This document shows positions 27,158-35,050 of a DNA stretch of 64,000 nt, piece by piece. Both the position numbers and the translations under genes were made by a program. This DNA is from Bacteroidales bacterium (GTDB lineage: Bacteria; Bacteroidota; Bacteroidia; Bacteroidales; P3): positions 1 to 64,000 of the forward strand of contig JAFUWF010000023.1 in NCBI GenBank assembly GCA_017483575.1, written 5' to 3'. How positions within the stretch are numbered: the stretch's first letter is position 1; every line of letters begins with the position of its first letter. The notes below the pieces were generated by a model. That model had not been told where the DNA came from and ran no database searches. It saw nothing but the letters and a program-made list of their open reading frames with translations.

Positions 27158-29122
27158 ATGAAACGCATACTGACAATCCTCGCAGCCATACTCACCCTAG
27201 GAAGCACCTTTGCAGGCCCCCTCTCGCCCGAAAAAGCCGCCGCGCTGGCTCGCCACTTCTGGCACACAACCCTGCATCAGACCGCCACCCTCCAGCCCGC
27301 CTGCGGCAAAGACTGGGCCTATCCCTCCATCCTCCTTTTCACCTCCCCCGAGGGCGGTTTCGTGCTTGTGAGCGCCGACGACAACGCCAAGCCCATCCTC
27401 GGCTATTCCGAGAAAGGAGCCCTCGACCCCGACAACCTCCCCGTACAGCTGCAGGAGTGGCTGGCCGTCTACCAGCAGGAAATCCATTGGGCCTCCCGGA
27501 ACGTGAAACAGATAACCGACACCCCCGCCAAATCCCACCTCAAGCAGCAACGCTCCGTCGCGCCCCTCCTCTCCACCCTCTGGGACCAGTACCAACCCTA
27601 CAACGCCCTCTGCCCCTCCGGTACCGTCACCGGCTGCGCAGCCACAGCACAGGCACAACTCATGAAGTTCTGGAACTTCCCAGCCTTCGGCAACGGTTCC
27701 CACTCCTACCTCCACAACCGCTTCGGAACCCTCTCCGCCGACTTCGCCCACACCCTCTACGACTGGGACCACATGCCCGATAGCGCCGATGCCTTTGCCA
27801 GCAGCCAACGCCAGATTAACGCTGTCGCCACCCTGATGTTCCACATTGGCGTCAGCCTGGACATGCTTTACAACTCCCCCCAAGCCGGCGGCAGCGCGGC
27901 GGCAGGCCTCGCAGGCATCCCCGGCTACGCCAGTATGGACAACTCCCTCAAAGACTACTTCTTCTACAACCCCTCCATGCGCGTCATAACTAAAGCGCAG
28001 GGCTTCACCGACGACAGCTGGCGCGACACCCTCATGGCCGAACTCGACCTCGGACACCCCATCCTCTACACAGGCTCCTCGCCGCAAGGCGGCCACGGTT
28101 TCGTATGCGACGGCTACGACACCCTCGGCTTCCTCCACTTCAACTTCGGCTGGAGCGGCGAAGGCGACGGCTACTACGCCATCGGCGCCATCACCCCCGG
28201 CATCGGCCCCGACGGCTCCCATATCGAGTGCAACTTCAGCTCCAACAACCAGGCCCTCCTCGGCGCCGTACCCGTCTACACCATCCGCCTCAGCGACACC
28301 ACCAAGGCCTTCCTCCGCGAGGGTGGTTCCGACTCCCTCCTCCTCGCTCTCAACTCCACGCTGGACGACTCCTCCTGGACGCTCTCCTGCGATGCCGACT
28401 GGCTCACCGTGACCCACGACAGCATCAACCCCGTGGGCTGGATCCATATCTCCGCCTCCGAGAACACGACCGGAACACAGCGCACCGCCACCATCCACTT
28501 CCGCCAAGGAAACGAAACCGCAACCCTCCGTGTCGTGCAGGACCACTACAGCGTCTCCGACTATTGCCCCGTCACCGTCGTCATGGAAAGCCGACGCGGC
28601 AACGGATGGCTCGGCGGCGCACACCTCACCCTCCAGTCCGAGGGCGGCCTCGTCTACGGCACCGCCCAGCTGGCCGGAGGCTCCCTGGACTCCCTCGTCA
28701 TCCCCGTTCCTCCCCAGCCCCTCCGTGCCGTTTGGCACTCCGGCGGCGGCACCGACCGTTTCGTCAACTACACCCTCATCGGCCCCGACGGCAATGAACT
28801 CCTCCACGTCGAAAACGCCTACCTCTCCGACGACCGCTTCCTCCTCCCCTCCCCCTGCTCCTCGCTGGGGCTCAGACCTCAGATCTCAAACCTCAAACCT
28901 CTCGTCTACCCCAACCCCGCCAGCGAATACGTGGACATCGTCTCCGACACCCCCATACATCAAATCCTCATCCTCGACCTCTCCGGCCGTCAACTCCACT
29001 CCTCCTTCCCCTCCGCCGCCTCCTGTCGCATCCCCATCCACCACTACCCCGCCGGACTCTACCTCCTCCGAGTCATCACTACTCAGGGAACCGCCACCCA
29101 AACCATCCACTTCACCAAATAA
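27158..29122 (+). CDS. C10 (streptopain-like) cysteine protease, second paralogue
   Basis: The layout matches the previous gene: signal peptide (MKRILTILAAILTLGSTFAG), propeptide, peptidase domain with C160 (VTGCAATAQAQLM) and H313 (GGHGFVCDGYD), BACON domain and type A sorting domain (VYPNPASEYVDIV). Here the strand after the His is HFNFGWSGEGDGYY, closer to the family norm than in its neighbour. Just before the sorting domain there is LRPQISNLKP, encoded by a simple repeat (28871-28904). The ATG at 27158 is chosen because the signal peptide begins there, 14 nt after the first protease stop. The two are probably one transcript. Confidence 0.9.
   Translation: MKRILTILAAILTLGSTFAGPLSPEKAAALARHFWHTTLHQTATLQPACGKDWAYPSILLFTSPEGGFVLVSADDNAKPILGYSEKGALDPDNLPVQLQEWLAVYQQEIHWASRNVKQITDTPAKSHLKQQRSVAPLLSTLWDQYQPYNALCPSGTVTGCAATAQAQLMKFWNFPAFGNGSHSYLHNRFGTLSADFAHTLYDWDHMPDSADAFASSQRQINAVATLMFHIGVSLDMLYNSPQAGGSAAAGLAGIPGYASMDNSLKDYFFYNPSMRVITKAQGFTDDSWRDTLMAELDLGHPILYTGSSPQGGHGFVCDGYDTLGFLHFNFGWSGEGDGYYAIGAITPGIGPDGSHIECNFSSNNQALLGAVPVYTIRLSDTTKAFLREGGSDSLLLALNSTLDDSSWTLSCDADWLTVTHDSINPVGWIHISASENTTGTQRTATIHFRQGNETATLRVVQDHYSVSDYCPVTVVMESRRGNGWLGGAHLTLQSEGGLVYGTAQLAGGSLDSLVIPVPPQPLRAVWHSGGGTDRFVNYTLIGPDGNELLHVENAYLSDDRFLLPSPCSSLGLRPQISNLKPLVYPNPASEYVDIVSDTPIHQILILDLSGRQLHSSFPSAASCRIPIHHYPAGLYLLRVITTQGTATQTIHFTK
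28871..28904. repeat. Simple CTCAGACC/CTCAAACC repeat inside the second C10 gene
   Basis: Short tandem units of the type CTCAGAcCTCAGAtCTCAAAcCTCAAAc. They lie in frame at the junction of BACON and sorting domains, where a linker would tolerate extra residues. Confidence 0.6.
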
Positions 29123-29130
29123 TAAAAAAA

Positions 29131-29168
29131 GAGGGCCGTCGCCGGAATGGCGACGGCCCTCTTTTTTT
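29131..29168 (+). terminator. Strong intrinsic terminator of the C10 protease pair
   Basis: A 13-bp perfect stem (GAGGGCCGTCGCC with GGCGACGGCCCTC, loop GGAAT) is followed by seven T. An A-run precedes the stem, so it could also act on leftward transcripts. Confidence 0.92.
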
Positions 29169-29192
29169 ATTCCCTTCGGCAGATTAGAACCT

Positions 29193-29274
29193 AGAACACA
29201 TAGCCCACACCTACCGTCAGGCCGGAAACATCGTTCGTATTATTCCTTCCTTTTTTGATGCCAAGCCACAAATA
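29193..29274 (-). pseudogene. C-terminal remnant of an outer-membrane beta-barrel protein
   Basis: On the minus strand the frame reads YLWLGIKKG, then NNTNDVSGLTVGVGYVF and a stop. The alternating pattern and terminal aromatic residue are typical of the last strands of an outer-membrane barrel. An in-frame stop closes the frame upstream, and an IS982 element begins about 50 bp further on. The body of the gene is absent from the other side of the element, so it was lost or rearranged. Confidence 0.5.
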
Positions 29275-29326
29275 TTATTTAATAACAAAAAATTATGCAA
29301 TAGCAATACAAGAATATAAAAAAAAT

Positions 29327-30362
29327 ACCCGTTGGCGGAATTAAACCAGTGCATATTTGACTCTACCAATCGGCTGATTGTTTAGGTAATTAATGTATTG
29401 GGCAACGGTCAGTGCACTGATTTTGCCGATGATGCGGGCAAACAGGCCGTCGGTTTGTTTTGCATAGTTGCGGATGACCATGTATTGGTCGCACAGTTGC
29501 GAGAACACCGTTTCGACGCGCTTCCTCGCCTTGGCAAACGGTATGAATGTCGGCTTCCATGCTTTCTGGTTGAGGCGATACGAGCATTCAAGCCTGATGT
29601 TGGCAGTCTCGAAAAGGTCAAGCTGCACACTCTCGCTTATGTAGCCCTTGTCCCCGAAGATGCTGCAATCGTGATACAGCGGCTTGATGTCGTTGAGATA
29701 ATGCAGGTCGTGGACACTTGCCTTCGAGAGGTCGTAGGAATGCACTACGCCACTCAGCCCGGTGAGGGCGTGGAGTTTGTAGCCGAAGTAATACACGCCC
29801 TGCGAGGCGCAGTAGCCGAAGCTCGGCGCCGTGTCGGGAGTGGTTCTGCCCATCTTGCAACGTTTCCCTCTCGACAGACGGCACACTTCGATAGGCTTGC
29901 TGTCGATGCAGAAATAATCCTCGCCGCCGTCTATAACGGCCACCAGCCGCTTGCGGATGTCCTCGCACAGGCCGGCGGTGTACTTGCGGCGGTCGTTGTA
30001 CTGTCGGCGTGAAATCAGGTTCGGCATAAGCTCTCTGTGGTTTTTCAGCATCGAGAACAGGCGGCTCTCGCTGTCGATGCTTTCCGTCTCGGCCGTCAAC
30101 GCCAGCGCGATGACCTCAAGGTCGGAGAACTTGGGAACGACACCCCGTCGGGGCATATTGCCGTGCTCGTTGACCAAATCTTTTGAGAAACGCTTGCACA
30201 CGTCGAGAATTTTTCCGAACTTTGCAAAAAAGTTGTCCATATCAGATTGATGTAATTGCTTCTTTATTTCAATTACAAAATTACTGAAAATCTGCAATAT
30301 GTACAACTTTTTCTTCATCTATTTATCAACAATTCGCTTGTTATTTAATTCCGCCAACGGGT
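29327..30362 (-). mobile_element. IS982-family insertion sequence, complete
   Basis: Perfect 19-bp terminal inverted repeats (ACCCGTTGGCGGAATTAAA at 29327-29345 and its complement at 30344-30362) bound a 1,036-bp element with one transposase gene. The flanks carry AAAAAAAAT at 29318-29326 and 30363-30371, a candidate 9-bp target duplication; because it is an A-run, chance similarity is possible. The ACC terminus and size fit IS982. Confidence 0.92.
29341..30240 (-). CDS. IS982-family transposase
   Basis: The 299-residue protein (from MDNFFAKFGK) has the DDE transposase layout: VIDGGEDYFCIDSKP with the first Asp, then IFGDKGYISE with the second, and RKRVETVFSQL with the Glu. These fit IS982. 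The frame is open to an ATG at 30318, which would add 26 residues; I prefer 30240 by family similarity. The stop lies next to the left terminal repeat. The gene looks intact. Confidence 0.9.
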   Translation of the reverse strand: MDNFFAKFGKILDVCKRFSKDLVNEHGNMPRRGVVPKFSDLEVIALALTAETESIDSESRLFSMLKNHRELMPNLISRRQYNDRRKYTAGLCEDIRKRLVAVIDGGEDYFCIDSKPIEVCRLSRGKRCKMGRTTPDTAPSFGYCASQGVYYFGYKLHALTGLSGVVHSYDLSKASVHDLHYLNDIKPLYHDCSIFGDKGYISESVQLDLFETANIRLECSYRLNQKAWKPTFIPFAKARKRVETVFSQLCDQYMVIRNYAKQTDGLFARIIGKISALTVAQYINYLNNQPIGRVKYALV

Positions 30363-30424
30363 AAAAAAAATGTATTAAGGCATTAATTTTTTCCCAATTT
30401 AGAATTTTTATTCAAAAAAAAGTA

Positions 30425-30432
30425 TATCTTTG
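30425..30432 (+). promoter_or_regulatory. -7 element upstream of the interrupted small gene
   Basis: TATCTTTG 25 nt before the ATG at 30457. The -33 box is not clear. Confidence 0.5.
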
Positions 30433-30456
30433 CCTCGTAATTTAAACAAAAAAAAC

Positions 30457-30903
30457 ATGCTAGAAAAAGACATCGAGAAAATTAACAATCTCATATCAAG
30501 GAAGAAAAACTATGAGAATTGCATCAACTGCCTCAAACATAGTCACGGCCCAATTGTTGTCACCAACTGACAAACAGGACATACCGACTTTATAGATGGA
30601 AGACGTTTTGCCATGATAAGCCGGACGGAAACAAACTCGGTGGGTTTTATCGACGAGAAAGCAGAGCCAATAATGCGATCCGTTTTTGAACAACTATTAG
30701 CTGAAGTACAAAAAGAAATCGATGCCATCGAACTAGGTAATACCCCTGGTAAAGAGTCAGAAGTCAAAAGTTTCTATACAGAAGTGGTTAATCCGGACCA
30801 AGAACGATTCAAAAAGGAAATCGGAAACAATCCTTCTTCTATTGTAAAATGGGTAATTGCTATCCTTATTGGTGTTTGCCTCCTACTCGCACTTAGCATT
30901 TAA
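30457..30903 (+). pseudogene. Small membrane protein gene with an in-frame stop
   Basis: The first ATG at 30457 opens a frame (MLEKDIEKINNLISRKKNYE ...) that meets a TGA at 30568-30570 after 37 codons. The same frame then continues without a stop to 30903 (QTGHTDFIDGRRFAMISRTE ...), ending in a hydrophobic membrane segment (IVKWVIAILIGVCLLLALS). Both halves look like one protein of about 148 residues broken by a nonsense mutation. The second half has its own ATG at 30613 and could be made alone as a 96-residue protein. Family not recognised. Confidence 0.6.
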
Positions 30904-31512
30904 CAACCCAACTCCTCCCCAGATTTCAATATTTGTCTTCTCATATCTTGCAAATGGGTTGTCTCCCCATCGCCACCCCTCCGGCATATTGGCCCTATAT
31001 ATCCTATCCAAATCGCTATTTTCCTTGGCAAGTACGATACAGATATTTATGGACTTCATGCAAAGTTTGAACATGCTTGTATCCAGTAAACCACAATCAT
31101 GCAATCTGCACATCTCTTCACTATAGTATTTATAGGGTATCACATGTTCAAATCGGAGCCTTGTTGAGAACTTACTACTATTAAAGAAATCGTCGATTTT
31201 CAGACCTTCACAATGTAGTATTCCATCATCATCAAGAATTGTAAAACAACCTGTTTCGTATATTTCTCGAATAAGAGGTCTGATTGTCAAAGGATGAATT
31301 GAAGCACGTTCTCGCATCACCATTTCCATAGCGTTCTTTGAGAAATAAACACCACCTACAACAGCATCTTTAAGTATGTACTCCAAATCATCAGCATCAA
31401 TATAATCCTCCTTTCTTAAATCCATCCACTTTTCGACATATCGATACCTATCCTCTAAAGACCGGTTATACCACCTGTCGGGATTTTTATATTTATCTAC
31501 GTTATTGGGCAT
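30883..31512 (-). CDS. Unknown protein downstream of the radical SAM gene
   Basis: The ATG at 31512 (MPNNVDKYKNPDRWYN) lies 4 nt after the radical SAM stop, so the 209-residue protein is probably made from the same message. The frame is open to 31617, but that part overlaps the radical SAM gene. It has no signal peptide. A segment near the middle reads RLRFEHVIPYKYYSEE, faintly like the His strand of an HNH nuclease, but the rest of that motif is not visible. Its AT content is higher than that of its neighbours. It may be part of the radical SAM-lipoprotein system or a later arrival. The 3' end overlaps the gene on the other strand by about 21 bp. Confidence 0.65.
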   Translation of the reverse strand: MPNNVDKYKNPDRWYNRSLEDRYRYVEKWMDLRKEDYIDADDLEYILKDAVVGGVYFSKNAMEMVMRERASIHPLTIRPLIREIYETGCFTILDDDGILHCEGLKIDDFFNSSKFSTRLRFEHVIPYKYYSEEMCRLHDCGLLDTSMFKLCMKSINICIVLAKENSDLDRIYRANMPEGWRWGDNPFARYEKTNIEIWGGVGLLNAKCE

Positions 31513-31516
31513 ACAA

Positions 31517-32605
31517 TTATCGAATACGATTATAGTGGCAGGTAAGGAGCTCGCCATTATCGTCGTACAGGTGCAGGCCCGAACCCTCGCAGTAGCGCCA
31601 CACCTTGCAGCTTGCACATTGGTCCTTCTTGGCCCACGAGCGGTCGCGCATCACCCGGAAACGGTTCTCCCACACATCCCAGAAATCGTCCTTGTAGATA
31701 TTCCCCTGGTCCATGTGGCTGCGCACCGACGTGCAACCGCTGATGGCGCCGTCGCAGCGCACACTCGCCACATCCACCCCGCTGCGGCAGTGGAAAAAGT
31801 GGTCGCGCACACGCTGCTCATACTCCCCTAGGAATCCCTCGCAAGCATAGCTTACATGGAGGGTATCCGACCTCCGACCTCCGACCTCTGACCTATTGCG
31901 GCACTCCGCAATAAAGTCCAGCAGTCCTCGGAACTGCTCGTCGCTAAACTGCAACTCCGCATTGCCTGCGGCACGCCCCATAGGGAAAATGCTGAACAAT
32001 CGCCAGGCCCGTACGCCCAGCGACACTAGGTACTCTTTGAATTCCTTCAACCGCGGATAGTTGCGCGGATTCACACACGTAACCACATCCCACAGAATAT
32101 CCCTCTGCTGCGCCAGCAGCCGTATGGCATTGCTTGCCCGCTCGAAACTCTGCGGATGGCGCCGTATCCAGTTGTGCTCCTCCTCGAAACCGTCCAAACT
32201 GACAGTGATCGAATGCATGCCGCTGGCCAACAGCGACTCCAGCCGTCGCTCGTCCAGCAGGAAACCGTTGGTCACCAGTCCCCAGGGGTACTCGCGCCGG
32301 TAGAGTTCCAGACCCACCTCTTCAAGGTCCGGTCGCAGCAACGCCTCGCCGCCGGTGAAGATAACAAAGACCTTGTGCGTGTCGACATGCGGGCTGATCG
32401 CATCGATGACCCGCAGAAAATCCCCGGCAGGCATGTCTTTCACCGTGGGCTGCACCTTGCAGTCCGATCCGCAGTGGCGGCACGACATGTTGCACCGCAA
32501 CGTGCACTCCCAGAAGAGGGTCCGCAACGGATGTAGCTGCGCCTCGTTGTGCCGCAGCGACCGCTGCAGCTCCAATCCCATCCTCTGCCTGAGCGACAAT
32601 CCCAT
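31517..32605 (-). CDS. Radical SAM/SPASM protein, lipoprotein-associated type
   Basis: The iron-sulfur motif CxxxCxxC is at about C38, C42 and C45 (RCNMSCRHCGSDC). It is followed by FTGGEALLRPDL (the SAM-binding GGE) and a C-terminal SPASM region with repeated Cys (CRSGVDVASVRC, CASCKVWRYC). This resembles the Bacteroidota family that occurs beside a dedicated lipoprotein (described as TIGR04133 with partner TIGR04134, from memory). Such enzymes modify peptides or proteins by radical chemistry; the target here is presumably the adjacent lipoprotein, an inference. CRNRSEVGGRRSDTL contains a translated simple repeat (31866-31894). The start at 32605 is 16 nt after the lipoprotein stop. Confidence 0.85.
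   Translation of the reverse strand: MGLSLRQRMGLELQRSLRHNEAQLHPLRTLFWECTLRCNMSCRHCGSDCKVQPTVKDMPAGDFLRVIDAISPHVDTHKVFVIFTGGEALLRPDLEEVGLELYRREYPWGLVTNGFLLDERRLESLLASGMHSITVSLDGFEEEHNWIRRHPQSFERASNAIRLLAQQRDILWDVVTCVNPRNYPRLKEFKEYLVSLGVRAWRLFSIFPMGRAAGNAELQFSDEQFRGLLDFIAECRNRSEVGGRRSDTLHVSYACEGFLGEYEQRVRDHFFHCRSGVDVASVRCDGAISGCTSVRSHMDQGNIYKDDFWDVWENRFRVMRDRSWAKKDQCASCKVWRYCEGSGLHLYDDNGELLTCHYNRIR
31866..31894. repeat. Simple CCGACCT repeat inside the radical SAM gene
   Basis: Four units of TCCGACC/TCTGACC. They are the reverse complement of the repeat family in pdxJ (18621-18655) and are read in frame as RSEVGGRRSD. Confidence 0.75.
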
Positions 32606-32621
32606 ACAACCAGACAGCCGA

Positions 32622-33164
32622 TTATTTGTTCTCCAACTCGATATCCACCTCTTTGTTGTACGTGCCCTGATGCCATCCGTTCGCATCGGTGCGGTCCACA
32701 TCGTCGGCTTCCACCTTCATGTCGACCACCTTGTTGCCGAACTCGCCGTTCTCCTTGCCGTCCACGTCGCGCACCAACAGGCGGACCTGCTGCTGCGGCA
32801 AGCCGTTGTTCTGGATGGTGAAACGCCCCTCGTCGTCGGTACGTACGGAGGTATTCTCCAGATAGCGTTGCACATTCTCGGGGTCGCCCTGCAGCTCGCC
32901 GTCCTTCACCTCCATGCCGCGGTCCAGCATATTCACGCGGATGTCGCGCACCGGACGCCCTTCGGCATCCCGCACCTGCCCGCGAATCATAAAATTCATA
33001 CTCGGCACGCCGTACATGAGACGTATCTGTTGATTGTCCTCAAAAGTGGGGGCTTCCGCCTGAGGCTCTGCCAACTCCTTGTTGCTGTGGCACGAAGAGA
33101 ATCCCATGGCACCCATCAGGGTGACCAAAAACCAGTTCTTTATCTTAAGATATTTAATTTTCAT
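32622..33164 (-). CDS. Radical SAM-associated putative lipoprotein
   Basis: The 180-residue protein has a lipobox (LMGAMGFSSCHSNKE). The conserved segment LMYGVPSMNFMIRGQV starts a carboxypeptidase-regulatory-like beta-sandwich (VRDAEGRPVRDIRVNM ... DDEGRFTIQ), as in the lipoprotein partner of this radical SAM family. It would sit on a membrane outside the cytoplasm. It is the first gene of the leftward trio and diverges from the DAHP synthase gene. Confidence 0.8.
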   Translation of the reverse strand: MKIKYLKIKNWFLVTLMGAMGFSSCHSNKELAEPQAEAPTFEDNQQIRLMYGVPSMNFMIRGQVRDAEGRPVRDIRVNMLDRGMEVKDGELQGDPENVQRYLENTSVRTDDEGRFTIQNNGLPQQQVRLLVRDVDGKENGEFGNKVVDMKVEADDVDRTDANGWHQGTYNKEVDIELENK

Positions 33165-33198
33165 ATCACTTTAACGCCGCCATTTCAGAAATATTGTG

Positions 33199-33206
33199 TA
33201 TCTTTG
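33199..33206 (+). promoter_or_regulatory. -7 element of the DAHP synthase gene
   Basis: TATCTTTG lies 31 nt before the ATG at 33238. No consensus -33 box is seen. Confidence 0.55.
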
Positions 33207-33237
33207 CAAAACATTTTTATCGAAAAAAATACCGACC

Positions 33238-34266
33238 ATGAGCAAAACCATCATAGCAGGACCCTGCAGCGTGGAGAGCCAAGCCCAGCTGCGCGAAGTG
33301 ACGCTGGCGCTGAAGGCCATGCCCGAAGTATCAACGATTCGCGCCGGCGTGTGGAAACCCCGCACACGCCCCGGAGCCTTCGAAGGCCTCGGAGAGCCCG
33401 CCCTGGGCTGGATGCGCGACCTCAGCGCCGAACTCGGCGTGCACTACTGCTGCGAGGTGGCACGCCCCGAGCACGTGGAACTCTGCCTGCAATACGGCAT
33501 CGACACCCTCTGGCTCGGCGCACGCACCACCACCAACCCCTTCATGGTCGACGAACTCTGCCAGGCCCTGCGCGGCAGCAGCGCCCACCTGCTGGTGAAG
33601 AACCCCGTCTGCCCCGACGTACGCCTCTGGATCGGCGCCCTGGAACGCCTGCACAAGGCTGGCATCGGGCATCTCACGGCCGTGCACCGCGGCTTCAGCA
33701 TGTACAACAACCACGGCTACCGCAACGCACCCCTCTGGGAGGTGGCCATGGAACTGCGCCGCGAACACCCCGAGCTGCCCATCCTCTGCGACCCCAGCCA
33801 CATGGGCGGCAGCGCCGACCTCATAGCACCCCTGGCACGCGCGGCACACCAGCTGGACTACGACGGCCTCATGGTCGAGGTGCACCCCCACCCCGCCGAC
33901 GCCCTCACCGATGCCCCTCAGCAAATCACCCCCCAGACCCTGGCTGCCGTGATTGCCGACTGGGCCACGGCCCCACACCCCTCTTCCGCCACCAACGCCG
34001 CTCAGGCCCTCGAACCCCTACGTCGCAAAATCGACGACATCGACCACGAACTCGTCTCCCTGCTCTCGCAGCGCATGGCGGTATCCAAACGCATTGCCTC
34101 CGTCAAACGCGACGCCCACCTGCCCGTCTACCAGCAGGCCCGATGGGCCGACGTGGTGAACGACCGCCTGCACCAGGCCACAGCCCTCGGCCTCGACGCC
34201 GACTTCACAAAAGACCTGCTGGAGAAGATACACGCCGAGAGCGTCCGCGTGCAACTGGAGGACTAA
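33238..34266 (+). CDS. Bifunctional DAHP synthase / chorismate mutase type II
   Basis: The N-terminal 250 residues form a DAHP synthase of the KDO8P-synthase-like type (IIAGPCSVESQ, AGVWKPRTRPGAFEGLG, PILCDPSHMGGS), which starts the shikimate pathway. The C-terminal 85 residues (RRKIDDIDHELVSLLSQRMAVSKRI ... HAESVRVQL) form an AroQ-type chorismate mutase. This fusion is standard in Bacteroidota and allows regulation of the first step by later products. I chose the ATG at 33238 (MSKTIIAGP); 343 residues. Aromatic synthesis is also represented by aroK at 62.3 kb. Confidence 0.92.
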   Translation: MSKTIIAGPCSVESQAQLREVTLALKAMPEVSTIRAGVWKPRTRPGAFEGLGEPALGWMRDLSAELGVHYCCEVARPEHVELCLQYGIDTLWLGARTTTNPFMVDELCQALRGSSAHLLVKNPVCPDVRLWIGALERLHKAGIGHLTAVHRGFSMYNNHGYRNAPLWEVAMELRREHPELPILCDPSHMGGSADLIAPLARAAHQLDYDGLMVEVHPHPADALTDAPQQITPQTLAAVIADWATAPHPSSATNAAQALEPLRRKIDDIDHELVSLLSQRMAVSKRIASVKRDAHLPVYQQARWADVVNDRLHQATALGLDADFTKDLLEKIHAESVRVQLED

Positions 34267-34285
34267 CACGGCCCCCCGATACAAT

Positions 34286-34316
34286 AAAAAAAAATGCCCG
34301 GAACAAAGTCCAGGCA
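34286..34316 (-). terminator. Intrinsic terminator of rplU-rpmA
   Basis: On the minus strand TGCCTGGA pairs with TCCGGGCA (one G-U pair), followed by nine T. It lies 23 bp after the rpmA stop. Confidence 0.85.
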
Positions 34317-34338
34317 GTCAAATAACTTTTTATCTCTT

Positions 34339-34596
34339 TTATTCGGCAGGAACCACGGAGACGAAGCTGCGGTCCTCACGGCCTTTGTGGAATTTCACCA
34401 CGCCGTCAACGAGGGCATAAAGCGTGTGGTCACGACCCATGCCGACATTCTGGCCGGGGTTATGGGCGGTGCCGCGCTGACGGACAATGATATTGCCGGC
34501 GATGCACTTCTGACCACCAAAAATCTTAACGCCTAAGCGTTTGCTTTCGGATTCGCGACCGTTACTGGAACTACCAACACCTTTTTTATGAGCCAT
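34339..34596 (-). CDS. rpmA: 50S ribosomal protein L27
   Basis: The 85-residue protein starts [24 protein letters not shown] and contains [18 protein letters not shown] and HTLYALVDG, all standard for L27, which lies near the peptidyl transferase centre of the large subunit. It follows rplU at 37 nt in the usual operon order. Confidence 0.98.
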   Translation of the reverse strand: MAHKKGVGSSSNGRESESKRLGVKIFGGQKCIAGNIIVRQRGTAHNPGQNVGMGRDHTLYALVDGVVKFHKGREDRSFVSVVPAE

Positions 34597-34633
34597 AATA
34601 TACTGTTTTTAAAAGGTTAGACACTACGGTTAA

Positions 34634-34942
34634 TTAGTTGATGCTATCGATTTTGATCTGGGTCAGATAGTCACGATGGCCATTCATTTTCTGGAAGCCC
34701 TTGCGACGAATCTTCTTAAACACCAAAACCTTATCGCCCTTGAGGTGGCGGAGGACGGTGGCCTTTACATTAGCACCAGCAATGTAAGGTTTGCCAACCT
34801 CGACGTTGCCATCATTGTCTTTAAGCATCACGGTGTCAAAAGAAACTTCGCTACCCTCGTCGTTCTTCAGACGGTTGACGAAAATCTTCTGATCTTGGGC
34901 GACCTTGAATTGCTTGCCTGCGATTTCTACGATTGCGTACAT
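34634..34942 (-). CDS. rplU: 50S ribosomal protein L21
   Basis: The 102-residue protein starts MYAIVEIAGKQFKVAQDQKI and ends KKIRRKGFQKMNGHRDYLTQIKI (in two parts: KIRRKGFQKMNGHR, then YLTQIKI), typical of L21, which binds 23S rRNA. A near-consensus promoter lies 70-100 bp upstream. Confidence 0.97.
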   Translation of the reverse strand: MYAIVEIAGKQFKVAQDQKIFVNRLKNDEGSEVSFDTVMLKDNDGNVEVGKPYIAGANVKATVLRHLKGDKVLVFKKIRRKGFQKMNGHRDYLTQIKIDSIN

Positions 34943-35010
34943 TTTTAACTGTTTGTTTTTTAATTACTTTCACTAATCTTCAGGGCATTTTTCTCCCTGA
35001 TTTCGGACTG

Positions 35011-35041
35011 CAAAGATACAACTTTTTTCAGAACTGGCAAA
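35011..35041 (-). promoter_or_regulatory. Promoter of rplU-rpmA
   Basis: On the minus strand TTTG (35041-35038), a 19-nt spacer and TATCTTTG (35018-35011): a textbook Bacteroidota promoter. Confidence 0.8.
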
Positions 35042-35050
35042 ATATTTTTT

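Noticed and set aside
30568..30570. TGA read as selenocysteine
   Set aside because: No SECIS-like hairpin or selenoprotein family context was recognised; a nonsense mutation is simpler.
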